Assembly (NCBI RefSeq): GCF_902686445.1
Contig: NC_062215.1
Span: forward strand, 27,116,750-27,180,749
Source of the DNA: Sciurus carolinensis
Taxonomy: Eukaryota > Chordata > Mammalia > Rodentia > Sciuridae
Direction of reading: 5' to 3'
DNA length: 64,000 nucleotides
In this document: positions 1 through 11,905 of the stretch, one piece after another
Layout of the letters: every line of letters starts with the position of its first letter
How positions within the stretch are numbered: the stretch's first letter is position 1
Notes under the pieces: generated by a model
What the model was told of the DNA's origin: nothing
Database searches by the model: none
The model's input: the letters and a program-made list of their open reading frames with translations, nothing else
Program-made: the position numbers and the translations under genes

Positions 1-1479
1 AGTGCCTTGCTTGGCATGTGCCTAGGACATTTGACACTTGTTTGTTTCCCTTGGGAGTAGCTCAGCCTGACCCCAGGGACCCCAGATGGGGAGATACATG
101 AGCTGTGTCAAGAGCACTGCATTAGACCCCAGCCCTTGATGCAGTTGGCCTTGTAAAATTCCTACTGTGGAAGTGGACAGGAAGCCGCCCCCCTGCTCAT
201 CCCTGCTGGCATCAGGGAGCAAAGAAGCCAATTTATGCCCCAAAGAGTGCAGAGATCTAGCGGATGTTCAGTAGGTAGTTAAAGAAGGGAAACAAATCTT
301 ACAACCAAGATTCAAAATAAAATGAGGACCAGAATGACTGGAGGTGAAAGTAGGTAGGAGCAGGGTCGAATTAGTGGCCAAGAGGTTGCTTGGACAAATT
401 CTGGCCATGTAATTCCTTGTCCCATCTTTCATTTTTACCACATCAAAGTACACATGGGTGAGATCAGGCAGGGTCCAGTTAAAGGGGCCAACATTCAAGA
501 GGCAGGGCAGCACTGGTGTTCGGTGATGGTCTAATGAATTCTACGTCAAAGGAGCGACACGAAGTCACAGCCATGAGGTTTAAGAGCAAGGTGACTCTTA
601 AGCATCTCGCTGGTGTTAAGATTTTTCACTTTCGAAATCTTGGGAAGTTGGAAAAGTGAGAGATGCACATGAGGCAACATTGTCTTGATCTTCTCAATAT
701 AATGTTGAGAAGGGACAGTTTGGGGTACTGGGGCAGCAAATTACAAAGCCACAGGATTTTCCACAATCTTCCTGGACAAGAGCTGGGAGTCTGGATTGTT
801 CCAGGAGTTCCTGGGAGCTCAGGTTATTACCAGCTGTCCTGTGCTACCCAGGCACACATTGTACCACGTTCTTCAGTTCATAAGGTGAAGACACGGGAGA
901 CACAAAGAAGTTATGCAGGTGGCTCAAGTCAATACAGCAGGTACTCAAGCTGAGACTTCAACTCGGCCTCTTAGTCCTGTGCTCTGCTGCAGGGTTTCTT
1001 AATCCACTTGAGGTCACGGATCCTTTGAGCAGTTTTTGTGAGCTGTGAAAGCTCTTCCCAGAATATTGTACACTTACTATTTTGTCTAAAGTTTCAGGGA
1101 GCTCAGGAATCCCTGTAAATCAGCTGATTGACTTAGATTTAAAACTTCTGAATGTGTGTATGCAAATATACATTTAAAGACAATTTCTATATTTTAGGCA
1201 AAATATCAGCATATGTATATGTACATAAATACACCTGCCTATGGGTAGGTTTTTCATTCCTATTCTTAAAAAAAATTTTTATTCTGAGTTCAGAAAATCC
1301 TACTGTGCACATAAAATTTTGGAATACAACACACTTTTGAGTTGAAGCATGCCAGTGTCAAGTTTTGACACGAATGCTGCTTATGCATATGTGGAGTGGG
1401 AGAAGCAACCTGTGTGGAGGTGGGAAGAGCCTTTTCTGGTAGAGGTAGCGGCTTGGGGCTACCTCATATCCTTTTGGTA
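1..1479. other. Intergenic, nothing recognised
   Basis: No coding region, RNA gene or clear repeat was recognised on either strand. Short ORFs here have no family signature and no splice context. Confidence 0.6.
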
Positions 1480-1860
1480 CTCCTTGTTCTAGTATAATCT
1501 GATTAATCCTACTACACAGTCATTCCTTCACATCTTTATATGTATTTTGCTGTAAGAACATTTAAAACCTATTCTCTGAGCAGTGTATGTCGTTATTAGC
1601 CATAGTCACTAGTTTGTGCAATAACTGTCTTGAAGTTAATGCTTCTGACTGAAATTTTGCATACTTTGATCAATGTCCCCCGAGTCCTGCCCTCTCCCGC
1701 ACCCTACCCCTGATAATGACCATTCTACTCTCTGCTCCTGAGTTTAGCAGTTCAGAAGTGAGATCATGCAGTATTTGTCTTTCCGTGCCTGGCTTATGTC
1801 ACTTAGCGTGATGTCCTCTAGATTCATCCGTGTTATTGCAGATGATAGAATTTCCCAGCC

Positions 1861-1985
1861 CTTTTTATTTTTTTATTTTGAGACAGGGTCTCACTAAGTT
1901 GCTGAGGTTGGTCTTGAACTCTCAATCCTCTTGCCTCAGCCTCCAGAACCACTGGAATTACAGGTGTGCACCACCAGGATTGGAA
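1861..1985 (-). mobile_element. B1 SINE (7SL-derived)
   Basis: The complement reads GGTGGTGCACACCTGTAAT, then GGAGGCTGAGGCAAGAGGAT and AGTGAGACCCTGTCTC with an A-rich tail. This is a B1 monomer of the squirrel-type variant (CAGCAACTTAGTGAGACC). It is nested in the L1 fragment, so it is younger than that copy. Confidence 0.85.
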
Positions 1986-2009
1986 AGTTCTTTCTTTTTA
2001 AAACTGAAT

Positions 2010-2011
<2 letters not shown>

Positions 2012-2045
<34 letters not shown>
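2012..2045. repeat. (CA)n microsatellite
   Basis: An uninterrupted CA run of about 17 units between the B1 and the remaining L1 sequence. Confidence 0.95.
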
Positions 2046-2047
<2 letters not shown>

Positions 2048-2875
2048 ACGTTTTCTTTTTTTATTCAACTGTTGATAAACACTTAGGTGCGTCCACATCT
2101 TGGCTCTCATGAGCACAGGAATGCAGATGTCTTTTCTGTATACTAATTTCACTTCCTTGGTATGTGTACCCAGCAGTGGGATTGCTGGGTTTCTTGGTAG
2201 TTCTATTTTGATTTGTTTGAAGAACTATCATGCTGTTTTCCAAAGTGGCTGTACTTATATGACTATTTCTTCAGTTCTAGTCAAAAATGACTGAAAGTCA
2301 TTGCTCTAAGTGACCATGAGGACTTTCCCCCGTTACTAGAAGTCTTTCAAGACTCTCAGGTGGTCCCAAATCATCAGAGTCTGTTCCTCAGGCCCTTCCT
2401 GTTCTTGGAAAACTCAATGGTCTGTGGTTAGCTAAATGCTCAGTATTCTCAGGCTGTCTTTGGAATAGTTCTTTCTCACCTTGCTCTGAAAATGAACTTT
2501 CCTGAAACAACCTATAACCTGTAGCCTCCTGAGTAAACCATTTCCTTCCCTGGCTTCCTGCTTGCCCCTAGGCCTGAAGGTGGGGCAGGGTCCTGTCTGC
2601 TCCTCATTAGCACTTCCTGAGCGCTCTTCCTTCCTCGCCCCTGGAGGACGCAGCTTCTGCAGACCACACTGCGCCCCTGGTACAGTCCTCTTCACACACT
2701 GAAAACCAAAGCACCTGCTTTTCCTTCTTTCCCTCCACCCCCATTCCTGCCGTCATCCTTGGTATTTTCAAAGTCTGCCTCAATGAGCCACTCAACGTTT
2801 TGACCTCCGGGTTCCTTGGCCACCTCATCTCTGGTGATTTTGTCCTTGACCACATTCGTCCATATGTCACGCTCG

Positions 2876-3080
2876 ATTTGTACTGCCCAACATGGTAGCC
2901 ACTAGCCACATGTGGCTCTTTAAATTCGAGTTTAAAAATAAAATTAAAAAACAGAATCCTTCAGTAGCACTAGTCACAACTCATGAGCTCAATAACCACG
3001 TGTGGGTAGTGCTTACCAAACTGATTATGCAGATGCAGAACATTTCAACCACTGAATTAGATGGCGATGCTCTGAGACCT
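2876..3080. mobile_element. Non-autonomous hAT-type DNA transposon relic
   Basis: GGTAGCCACTAGCCACATGT at the left and a CAACCACTGAATTAGATG-type right part resemble a MER-class hAT element. The same family recurs at 44150-44340 (GGTGGCCACTAGCCACGTGT). The exact family name is not assigned. Confidence 0.6.
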
Positions 3081-3509
3081 TGTTACAATGTCAAGGTTAC
3101 ATTCTGAGACTGCCATCTTCTATCACTACGGCTCACTCCCTCAAATACCTGATTCTAATTACTCTTGGACTCCCCAGAACCTTCAGTTCGCTGACCTCAC
3201 ACCCTTCTCATGCCCTCACTTTCCCCATTGCGAATTAAAATCTCACAGCCCATCATCTCAACGCCCTCCGTACAAATCCTCTCCCCTGGAGCAATTTTCT
3301 TGCTCCTATTTCCCTCTGTCCTTCTCAACCACCGCCCCAGATTAAATCTCTCCTTCTACACTGTATCTGCATCCAGGGAGCTGAATGCACCTGAAGAAAA
3401 ATCACAACTACAGTCTCTTAAAATTCGGGGCCACAAACCTAAAATACCAAACACCTAGAAATAATTCCTAAGTCTTGGCAAAAACTCTGTTTAGAATGTG
3501 AAAAAATTA

Positions 3510-3860
3510 TTTTAATTTTATTTTTACAGGCTGCATTTGGATTCATTGTACACAAATGGGGTACAACTTTTTGTTTAAAATGTGAAAAATTAAAAAATTT
3601 AAAACAAATAAATGGAGTGCTAGGATATGTTCATGAAAGGAAAGGCTCAAGAAACTGACAAGTTGATAACTTCCCAAAGGATTGTATATGCAGGGCAGTC
3701 TCAGTAAAAAGGGCAATATTTTTCTTTTTAATTCGACAAGCTGATTCCAAAATTTATTTGGAAATGCAGAAGGGTCAGGAATAGCCAAGACACTCCTGAA
3801 TAAGAAGGCGGAGGACTTTCTCAAGACCTGTTTTAAAGGATTTCAAAATCCATTATAGAG
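3510..3860. mobile_element. L1 fragments: minus 3' end then plus ORF2 piece
   Basis: 3515-3565 matches the minus-strand tail of the local L1 family (GATTCATTGTACACAAATGG). 3720-3850 matches an older plus-strand ORF2 region (AATAGCCAAGACACTC). These are two unrelated, degraded insertions. Confidence 0.6.
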
Positions 3861-3934
3861 TGAAATAATTTCCATAATGCGGTTGTGCCAGTTATCAATG
3901 ATTGACTTTTAGTTCCAAACCCAGCCTTGGCTCT

Positions 3935-4555
3935 GCTCTGTGACAGGGAAGCTGGACTCCGGAAACCTGTTACCCAGGGGTGAAATGTTAGACTTTGTCA
4001 GTAGAGGGCGCTGGAGGGATATTGCAAGGTGGAGCCGAAGAAGGGACTGCTTGTCCAGGTTTTGGGGTGCTTTTCTCTTTGGTTTTAACAATATGAAAGA
4101 TTCAGTGGGACTTGTGGAAGACTCAGTGGTACTCACCTTCCAGGTCTTTCTGCCAACACCTCATTGGGCACCATCCATCTTACTAGCCCTGGGCCATGGC
4201 ATCATAGGAAGCAGTTATTGTTCTACAGTCCTGTCTGACTGTGTGCAGACCAGTTCTGACCCATGGGGCCCTGGTCAACGTTATCACTACCCAGTGGGCT
4301 GCATCTGCTCTCTCTCTAGGGAAGTGTCCATCTCGGACCCCTTTCCAAGTTTGTTCCAAGTGTGGGTATTGCCTCAGCCCTAGGGTAAATAGTTACTCTT
4401 TGCATTTGCTATTTCTTCTGTCTTTCGTAGAGCTCTCTTTAAATCCTTTTAATAGCTAACTGTCTTTTATGAGTTAATAATTGTTTATATTAAAAATTTC
4501 CCTGTTCAAATTACTGGTGTGGTTTGTGTCTCCTGACTCTCCTGACACAAAGACA
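3935..4555 (+). mobile_element. Possible ancient LTR relic
   Basis: The right end (GTTCAAATTACTGGTGTGGT then TCTCCTGACT) resembles the end of mammalian MaLR/ERVL LTRs. Upstream limits and family are uncertain. Confidence 0.35.
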
Positions 4556-4819
4556 TTGGCACAGGTTAGGTGTATAGACCAATAGGACAGAGCAGAGGGC
4601 TCCTGGATGGACCCAGGCCATTTGTGGACACTTGATGTATGACAAAGTTGATCCAGCAGGGCAGTGGTGAAGAAAGTGGTCAGTCACTTTGGCACACCAA
4701 GCTGACCTCTGAGTGCATGTCCTTCTCTTCTCCCCATTGCTAGTTTGGTTCAGCCTTGCTGGCCTCTGCTGTGTGTGGGACACAGTGGCCATAACTTGGT
4801 CCTACCTCAGAGCGTCTGT

Positions 4820-5160
4820 GTTTGCTATTCCCTTGCCTAAAATGTTCCCTCGAGGGAGGTCCTCATGGCTCGTTTAGCTGTGTGCTCAAACCTCCATCTC
4901 TCAGAGGAAAAATTTCTCTAAGAGAAATCAAAATATCATTTCCAGGTATTCTTTTATGTGATTTTATATTTCTTCATGGTACTTTTTAGTACTAACATTA
5001 AATACTTATGTGTTTGTTTATCGACTGTCTCTTCTTAAAAATGTAAGATCCATTAGGAGATACATTTTGTTTTCTTTACTGCTCTAAGACCGTCACCAAG
5101 TTTCCAATAAATATCTGTTGAATGAACGAATGAATGAGCAAATGAATAAATGAATGAATC
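4820..5160 (+). mobile_element. L2 LINE 3' end
   Basis: Ends in CCAATAAATATCTGTTGAAT followed by GAAT-type repeats, the signature of the L2 3' terminus. The upstream body is weakly conserved. Confidence 0.6.
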
Positions 5161-5244
5161 CTACCGCCGACACTGGACCAGTGGCCCTGGGATTTATTTG
5201 CGTCATGTACACGTTTTCTTTAAATGGAGGTTTTAGCCTCACTC

Positions 5245-5258
5245 GGGGGGGGGGGGGG
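5245..5258 (+). repeat. G14 homopolymer followed by (GGT)n
   Basis: Fourteen Gs then TGGTGGTGGTGT. Prone to length error in assembly and potentially G-quadruplex forming. Confidence 0.95.
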
Positions 5259-5339
5259 TGGTGGTGGTGTCTGCTGCTATCTGGTGTCAGGATCTTCCTC
5301 TAAGCAAACCTGTCAGAGTGATCATATTGATGATTTTAA

Positions 5340-5880
5340 AACTCGATGACGTTGAAAATGTAAGTTGGATTATTTCACTTTCATGCTTAAAGCCTCAAAT
5401 AACTTCCCATGGTATGTGGAAGAAAATTCAAGCTGCTTCCTCTGGCCTCCCGGGCCCAGCACCTGCCCTTCCTGCCTTTCTGACTTCTTGTCTTCTCCCT
5501 TTTGCTTTTTCTCCTCCAGCGGTGCCCGGTTTCCCTCTGTTCCTTGAACAAAGCCCTCACTCATTCCTTAGGGCCTTTCTGTTTCGGTCCCTCTGCTCAG
5601 AATGCTGTCCCCAGATCTCACTTCTCCAGCCCTCTGTCAGTCAGCGCAGCTGTGGCCTTGGCTCAGGGAGCTTTTCCTTATCACCACAGCCCCTCTCCTC
5701 CTCCTCCTCCTCACCCTGCTTCCTTTTTCCTTGGAGGACTCGTCACTCCTTAAAGATGATCTTGCTTATTTAATTGTTTCTCTGGCAGGACTTTGTTTTC
5801 TTTGCTAGCATATTCCTGGGGCCTGGGCAAACAGTGCCTGGTACTTAATAGGTGCTCAATAAATATTTGCCGAATAAATA
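5340..5880 (+). mobile_element. L2 LINE 3' end (second copy)
   Basis: The body matches the L2 3' region (AATAACTTCCCATGG; CTCTGCTCAGAATGCTGTCC) and ends in GTGCTCAATAAATATTTGCC. It has the same orientation as the copy at 4820-5160. Confidence 0.7.
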
Positions 5881-6649
5881 AATATTTCATCGGTAACATC
5901 ATTTTAAGGAGTGAAATACTAGCCTTGGGAACGTAGATTCTTCTAGAAACGATGTGAACGCTTTGGGAAACTTTCTATTTGCAGTAACTTATAATAAGTG
6001 GACCTGCTTCACACTCAAGCATGCTTTCCTAAAAAGTCTTTCTTTATTAAAAAAAAAGACACATTGATTTCTAGTCACTGCTTATAAATAAGGTGCATTT
6101 TGTCACTGATGCTCTTCCTTTGAAGACTGTTTTACTCTGATCTGTCCCTCTTATCTGAATATTGCCCTTCTTTCATGAGTGAAGGTGGTTTAATATCTGT
6201 CTCTCATCTACAGGGTCTGTTCACTCAGTTTCTGGTTTATCAGCTTCAGGCAGTCTCTGCTGCTCTTAAGAAGAAAAGTATTAATCTTCTTTATTTATTT
6301 TATGTATTATTTATGCCCCACCTGCTTCCAAAACCAGTGTGAGGCAGCTGACTTCTCTTAATTACTTTCTACCCTTGTCCTTTGAAGCTTCTGGACCCTA
6401 AGGTTTCACAGAAGTGCCACTGGGTCTTTGATTCCTTCTTGAAAAGTACAGTGTTGGGGAGTTGCATTGGATGATCTCCGAGCTCTTTTTATAGTTGTGA
6501 CATTTTGAACACCCTTCATAAAGGAGAGGCAGTTAATGACCAGTCATCTAGAGATGCCCTGTCACTCATTCTCTCGCTTCTCCCGGCGTTTGTGTATTTA
6601 CCATTTCAGCTGCACTTCTGAGGGAACTAATTTTGAAACATAATGTAGT

Positions 6650-7365
6650 ATAGTCAGCCCTCCATGCTGATGGATTCTGCACCCATGGATTCAACCAACC
6701 ATAGATCAAACATTTGAATAAAAATTGCATCTGTATTTAACATGCAGACTTTTTTTTTTCTTGTAAGTACTCCCTAAATAATGCACTATAACCACTGTTC
6801 ACATAGTGTCTTGGCCTGGTTTGTGTTGCTATAACAGAATACCTGAGAGTAAGTAATTTATAAAGAAAAGAGGTTTATCGAGCTCGGAGTTCTGGAGATT
6901 TAAAGCTTGGCACTGGTGAGGGCCTCATAGAGGATAGCATCACAATGGTGGGAGTACTTGTGGGAAGAGATCATGTGGTGAGACCGGAAGCAAGAGGGAT
7001 TCAGAGGAGGTGCCAGTTTTGCTTCTAACAAAAGAAGAGAACAGGAATACACTCAATATAAGAAAAACATTAATCCTTAATAAAGCTATGTTACCTCCCA
7101 CTGGGTCCCATCAAAATCACCAAGTTTCCAGCACACAAAACTTTGGGGGACACACACAAACCATTCTCAAACCATAGTATATAGCATTTACATTGTATTA
7201 GGTATTGTAAGTAATCTAGAGTCAATTTAAAGTATATGGGAGGATGTGCATAGGGTCCACACAAATACTACACCATATTTTATAAAGGAATTAAATATGC
7301 CTGGATTTTGGTAGGCACAGGGGGTCCTGGAGCAGATCCCCTGTGGATACAGTGGAATGGCTGTA
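6650..7365. mobile_element. MER2-like Tigger DNA transposon, split by an LTR
   Basis: The left terminus TAGTCAGCCCTCCATGCTGA and right terminus GATACAGTGGAATGGCTGTA are inverted-repeat ends of the MER2/Tigger (TcMar) type. Internal GAGGATGTGCATAGGGT also fits. The element is interrupted at 6807-7179 by a MaLR LTR. Confidence 0.75.
6807..7179 (-). mobile_element. MaLR-type solo LTR inside MER2
   Basis: Begins TGTCTTGGCCTGGTTTGTGT and ends AAACCATAGTA, the complement of a MaLR LTR (TGCTATGGTTTG...AAGACA). Flanks CATAG (6802-6806) and TATAG (7180-7184) agree at four of five positions, consistent with an old 5-bp target duplication. No internal viral genes. Confidence 0.7.
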
Positions 7366-7394
7366 AAGTCTTCCTTTCTATTAAAACATCCAAA

Positions 7395-7494
7395 GAGCTG
7401 GGGATATAGCTCAGTTGGTAGAGTGCTTGCCTTATAAGGACAAGGCCCTGGGTTCAATCCCCAGCACCATCGAGGGAAACAAAAAAAAAAAAAC
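7395..7494 (+). mobile_element. ID SINE
   Basis: tRNA-Ala-like head with A box (TAGCTCAGTTGG) and B box (GGTTCAATCCC), then an A-rich tail. It differs from the usual body in having TTATAAGGAC for TTGCAAGCAC. These boxes are the pol III internal promoter of the family; activity of this copy is unknown. Confidence 0.93.
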
Positions 7495-7529
7495 CAAACT
7501 AAAACATACATTTTTAATTTGTTACATAT

Positions 7530-7966
7530 TGTTACGGTTGGATAAAAGGTGTCCCCAAAACTCCTGTATTAATGCAGGAATAGTCAAAGGTGAAATGATT
7601 CAATTATAAGAGCTGTAACCTCATCAGTTCATCCTAGTTTGAGTGCTCTGACAGGCAGTCCATTCAGTCTATCTGTAGGCAGGTGGGGCATGACTAGAGG
7701 AGGTGAGTCACTGGGGATGTGCCCTGGAAGGGTTAGTCTTCCTGTGGCTCCTTCCTTTTCCCCTCCCTCTGCTTCCTGACTCTGCCATGAGCTGAGCAGC
7801 TTCCTCGGCTGGGTCCTTTCCCCACAATGTGCTGCCTCCCCTTGGACCCAGAGCAATGGAGTCGGCCGTCTGTGGAAGTTTATTTTATCCAAATAAACTT
7901 CTCCTCCTCTAAGTTGCTCTTGTCAGGTGTTTTGGTCACAGCAATACAATATCTGACTAAAATACA
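7530..7966 (+). mobile_element. MaLR-like solo LTR, copy 1 of 3
   Basis: Starts TGTTACGGTTGG and contains AGGTGAAATGATTCAATTAT, GCAGGTGGGGCATGACT, CCCAGAGCAATGGAGT, an AAATAAACTTCTCC polyadenylation-like site and a GACTAAAATACA end. The same LTR family recurs at 19558 and 31459 in the same orientation. No internal region is attached. Confidence 0.75.
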
Positions 7967-7979
7967 GATGGCACATATA

Positions 7980-8220
7980 ATACCATTTATTGAGCACCTA
8001 CTATGTTCCAGATGCTTCTAGTGCCAGGCACTGTTTGTTACCTTATGTAAGTTACATTAACTAATTTACATAAAATTTCTACAGTGTAGACATTAGCACC
8101 CCTATTCAATGGAAGAGAATAATCAAGGGTCAGAATAGTTAGATAATTTATGCAAGATGAAATAATAAGGTGAGGGGCCAGGATTAGAAACCTGGTCTGT
8201 CTGGTCCTTAAAGCAGATAC
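7980..8220 (-). mobile_element. MIR SINE
   Basis: Begins TTTATTGAGCACCTACTATG and ends in AGGATTAGAAACCTGG, the complement of a near full-length MIR. Confidence 0.75.
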
Positions 8221-8459
8221 TCTAAAGCTAGTCTCTGCAGATTTATCTACTCCTATGGGTCTAAACCATAGAGGGAGAGAAATTCAAACCCTGATGTTGA
8301 GTTAGGGGAGCTGAAACAGCTGTGGAGAGAAACAGTGCCTTCTCTGCCGTCTCAGCTTCGGGGCTACATGTATTTATTGTGAATATACATATATGATGCT
8401 ACTGATGTGGTGATGATAGGCAAATGAATGGATGGATGGACAAGGTCATGTCTGGCTAG

Positions 8460-8770
8460 GGCCTTAAGAGGTCTTAAGAGGTTGAAAAGTGGTTAGCCCC
8501 ACCAATGGCGGAGATTGAGGTGAAGAACTTACTTTCCAGGCAGAACAAACAGCACGTGTGACAAGCTCTTGAGACGTGGTGCACTTGGAAACCGAGCAGT
8601 TTGGTATGGCCAGAGTGTAGGCTTTGCTGCCGATTGGAGAAAAGCTTGGAAATGAGGCTGGAGAGGACAATTTGAACAGACTTTTGTACTTTGCTAAGTA
8701 GTTTGGACTGAGTCCACTAGGTGAAGGAGAGTCACTGAAGGATCACAGCGGAATGCTGTGGTCTGGTTTT
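8460..8770 (-). mobile_element. L2 LINE relic
   Basis: GAGGCTGGAGAGGACAA and GTTTGGACTGAGTCC followed by GAATGCTGTGGTC resemble minus-oriented L2 3' sequence. Degraded. Confidence 0.45.
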
Positions 8771-10089
8771 ATTTTAGAAAGCGTGCTCTCCTTGCATATG
8801 GCCTCTAACTCTTACGACTTGACAAACTCCTGTTGGCCAGGTGTGTGGGAATCCCTTTGGGAGAACACCTTGTCTTCTTTTTTAGGCCAGGATTCTCCCC
8901 GTGTCACCGGCGCCTGTGTATAGAAGGTGATCCATCAAGGACAGAGACTGTCAGAGCCTGAATGGGAGTCTGTGAGCAGAGGACCCATAACTCAGTCTTG
9001 AAAGGTCTTTTCCAGTTGTTCTTTAGATTAGAAAGAAAGCTGCCTTTGCCTCAAATGCCAGAGCATTCTGTGGGTATATTTTCTGCTGCAGGTGAATCAA
9101 TGCCAATTTGAATTTTCATCCAATAAAGTCTGGAAAACAAAATTAAATGATCAGCTGTCTTTCCCCTAGCAACTCCAGGGAGCTGAATACTCTGCCTCAT
9201 GTTCAGAGACCCGGAGGAAAGAATGGGCAACTTCTGGGGTGAAAGAGAAGTGAGCAGAGAAAAGGGATGGACACCTCGGGGCGGAGGTTTTGTCTGTAGC
9301 TTCTCAATGCCAGGCAGGATTGTAACGCCAGACACAACACTCCCGGGGCGAGGCTTTGAAAATGGAAGTGTAGCTAACATCTGCAAACTGCTTGTCGGTT
9401 GGTAAAACATTTTCCAAACACGTAGCCTGAGGTGCCTTGCGCGGTGCTCATCAATTATCTGATACTAGAAAGTGTGGTTAAAAAACCCTTAAAATAAAAA
9501 GTTATGAAAGTTGAGAATGCAAAAAAATATATTTTTCAAATTTGTTTTTGATTGAACAAATTCACTGTAGGTTAAAAATGTGAAGTTACTATTGGGTTAC
9601 CACTTGCTCATGGGATTGGTTAGGAGAGAGTCTCAAGTGCTCAGTATTCTATCTGGCACGTGGTAAGAACGCAGGGAAAGGGGGTTGTGTTAGCCCTGTT
9701 GGTGCTTTTGGGACTCAGGTGTCCTATCACCAGCTCTGCACCACCCTGATTTCTTGCTTGTCCAGCCATCTCCTTACGCTGACCCTTGTCCATCTCTCCG
9801 TCCCCACCTGTGACGAAGCCTTCCAGTTCTGACAGCAGCTTGCTTGACTGGAGCTCTGCACATTCATCTCCCAATCGGTCCTTTCAGCTTCTCCTTCTCC
9901 CCTGACACGAGTGCTTGCAGGTGTCCTGCTAATGACCCTTCTTCCTTCCCTCACTGCCTGCCTCCTCCTGCTCCTGCAGGTCCTGAGATCTTGTAAATGG
10001 CCTGGGATAGGCAGATGATGTCCTCCTTCCCACCCTCTGGAGACCTTCTGTTTCCAGAAACTGAAGATGTCATGTTACATGGCAAGGGG
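8771..10089. other. Intergenic, nothing recognised
   Basis: No supported gene. 9600-9670 may be a weak L2 tail. ORFs of up to about 119 codons here show no known domain. Confidence 0.5.
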
Positions 10090-10497
10090 GGATGAATGGA
10101 ATAAAGGTGACCTGTCGGTTGACCTTGGATGGAGGGATTATCCTGTGTTATCTGGGTGGGCCCAGTGGAATCATGATGTCCACACAAGGGACAGAGAAGG
10201 GCAGGAGAGTCAGGATCAGCATGCTGGATGCAAGAGAGGCTCCCATCGCCATTGCTGCCTTTGAAGGTGGAGGAGGCTGTGAGCTCAGTGTTGTGGGCAG
10301 CTTCTAGAAACAGGGAAAGAAAAGAATAGGTCCCCCCCAGCCTCTCCAGGAAAAACCATTCTGTCCGGCACCTTGGTTTTTGTCCAGTGAGCCCCTGTGC
10401 AGACTGCTGACCTCTGAACGTGTAAGATAATAAATGTGTGTTGTCAAGTCACTGAGTTCGTGGCCATTTATTAGAGCAGCAGTAGGAAACCAATGGG
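10090..10497 (+). mobile_element. MLT1-type LTR
   Basis: The right end TCAAGTCACTGAGTTCGTGG then GAGCAGCAGTAGGAAACCAA is the typical MLT1 terminus. The left part (GTTATCTGGGTGGGCCC) also fits. The start is approximate. Confidence 0.65.
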
Positions 10498-11156
10498 CTT
10501 GCCTTTCAGGATGACCACGTGCCTCTGGAAGATCAGCCCAGTCTTAAAGTTGAGAAGACATGGTCCGTGGATTCGAGAACATTTCCAAACAGACTGGGAC
10601 ACAGACGACTTGCGGTGACTGTTACCACCCCCCGGGGTCCCCCCCTGCTTTCCATTCCCATTTTGAAAACTTTTTATACCTTTTTGTTGTTCTCCAGTAA
10701 ATACCTTGGTTACTCCTCCAGATTTTTCCTGATGATGTCTTTGGGTTTTACCATCAGGTACTACATTTTCATTGGACAAAAATACTTAAAGATGATTTTA
10801 AAAATTATCAAGTTATAGAAGCAAAAAAAAGTTATTCGGGGTTTTCAAACTTTTTATTTTCTTAACTAATGGTCCCTTTTATCCAATAAATTGTATTTGG
10901 ACAGAAAAAAATATAAGACAGATGGTGGGTTGTTGTTTGTGTAGATATGGATTGACAATAGGGAGTGGAGAGGGTCCCAGAGTTTAACCTCATTCTCTGG
11001 GGTCCCTGAGTTCCAGAGGAACTGTCATCCTAGGCTTGAACTTACATCTGACAGGTAATGCCAGGAGCAGACTTGAATCTGGGCCTGTGGTATTGGCTCT
11101 CAGTCTGTGTTCTTTTCACCATACTATATTGACCAAAATGTTTTATTTGATTTCTT

Positions 11157-11245
11157 TCTTTTTTTTTTTGGGTGCTGGGGATAGAACCCAGGGCCTTGTG
11201 CTTACAAGGCAAGCACTCTACTGACTGAGGTATCTCCCCAGTCCC
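11157..11245 (-). mobile_element. ID SINE with target-site duplication
   Basis: Complement of the ID body with a T-run at the left. Perfect 10-bp direct repeats TTGATTTCTT flank it at 11147-11156 and 11246-11255, showing a fairly recent insertion. Confidence 0.95.
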
Positions 11246-11429
11246 TTGATTTCTTACCTCACTGATAAGGCAACACTCACAGGTATTCTCTGTGGGTAAG
11301 TGGCAGAATATCTTTCATCCAGGAAGTTCAGTATCAAACATGTTTCAGCTGCTAAAATAGTTTCTTCATTCGGCTATACCCATTCTACAGATGAGGAAAC
11401 CGAGGATCAGAAAGGTCAGTAATACCTGT

Positions 11430-11905
11430 TTTCATGCATTTTTCAGCCCAGACCTCGATCATCAAGTCTCTTCCCATTTAAGGCAATGAGAATCCTCTTC
11501 CTCTCACATAGTGTGGGGACTACTGTCACCAACCTGGGCATTCTGGTGAAACAGTCAGAGAAACAGGAGCGTTTCCCATTTATGGGAATGGACAAGACAA
11601 CACTGTGTGTGCTTGCTGGAGCACAGTGGAGAGCCACCTTCCAGGAAAATTGATGAAAAACAATTACATTCTTAACGATTTCTCTTTGAGAAGGTGAGAC
11701 CAGGGACTAGGACCTGTGGTAAGAAGCCAACTTGGGAAACAGATAATCTCTAAAATCTGGAGGAAGAAGGAAGGATCCATCCTGGGTCCACATGGGAAGC
11801 TGTCACCATGATAACCAACCTTGAACTCACGCCTTCTTCCAGTTCATTTAACACACACGCACATGGGGAATGGTTCTTACTCTGGAGTGAGGCTCTGCTC
11901 ATTTT
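11430..11905 (+). repeat. Arm A of a diverged inverted duplication
   Basis: This stretch matches the reverse complement of 16340-16840 over most of its length, about 75-80% by eye. Shared blocks include GCATTCTGGTGAAA, TTCTCTTTGAGAAGGTGAG, AGAAGCCAACTTGGGAAACA and GAGGAAGAAGGA. I do not recognise the family. It may be two copies of an undescribed repeat or one local inverted duplication. Confidence 0.8.

Larger units (their letters stand above)
1480..2265 (-). mobile_element. Old L1 (L1M-type) 3' fragment, split by a B1
   Basis: Minus-oriented L1 3' sequence. Plus-strand hallmarks such as GATTCATCCGTGTTATTGCA and GTGGGATTGCTGGGT are the complement of ancient L1 ORF2-3' UTR sequence. A B1 SINE interrupts it at 1861-1985, and a (CA)n tract replaces L1 bases near 2012-2045. 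It is non-coding, with many substitutions. Confidence 0.75.

Noticed and set aside
7395..7494. tRNA-Ala gene suggested by A and B boxes
   Set aside because: Body and A-rich tail identify an ID SINE. The 3' half does not fold as a tRNA. The same applies to the other ID copies.
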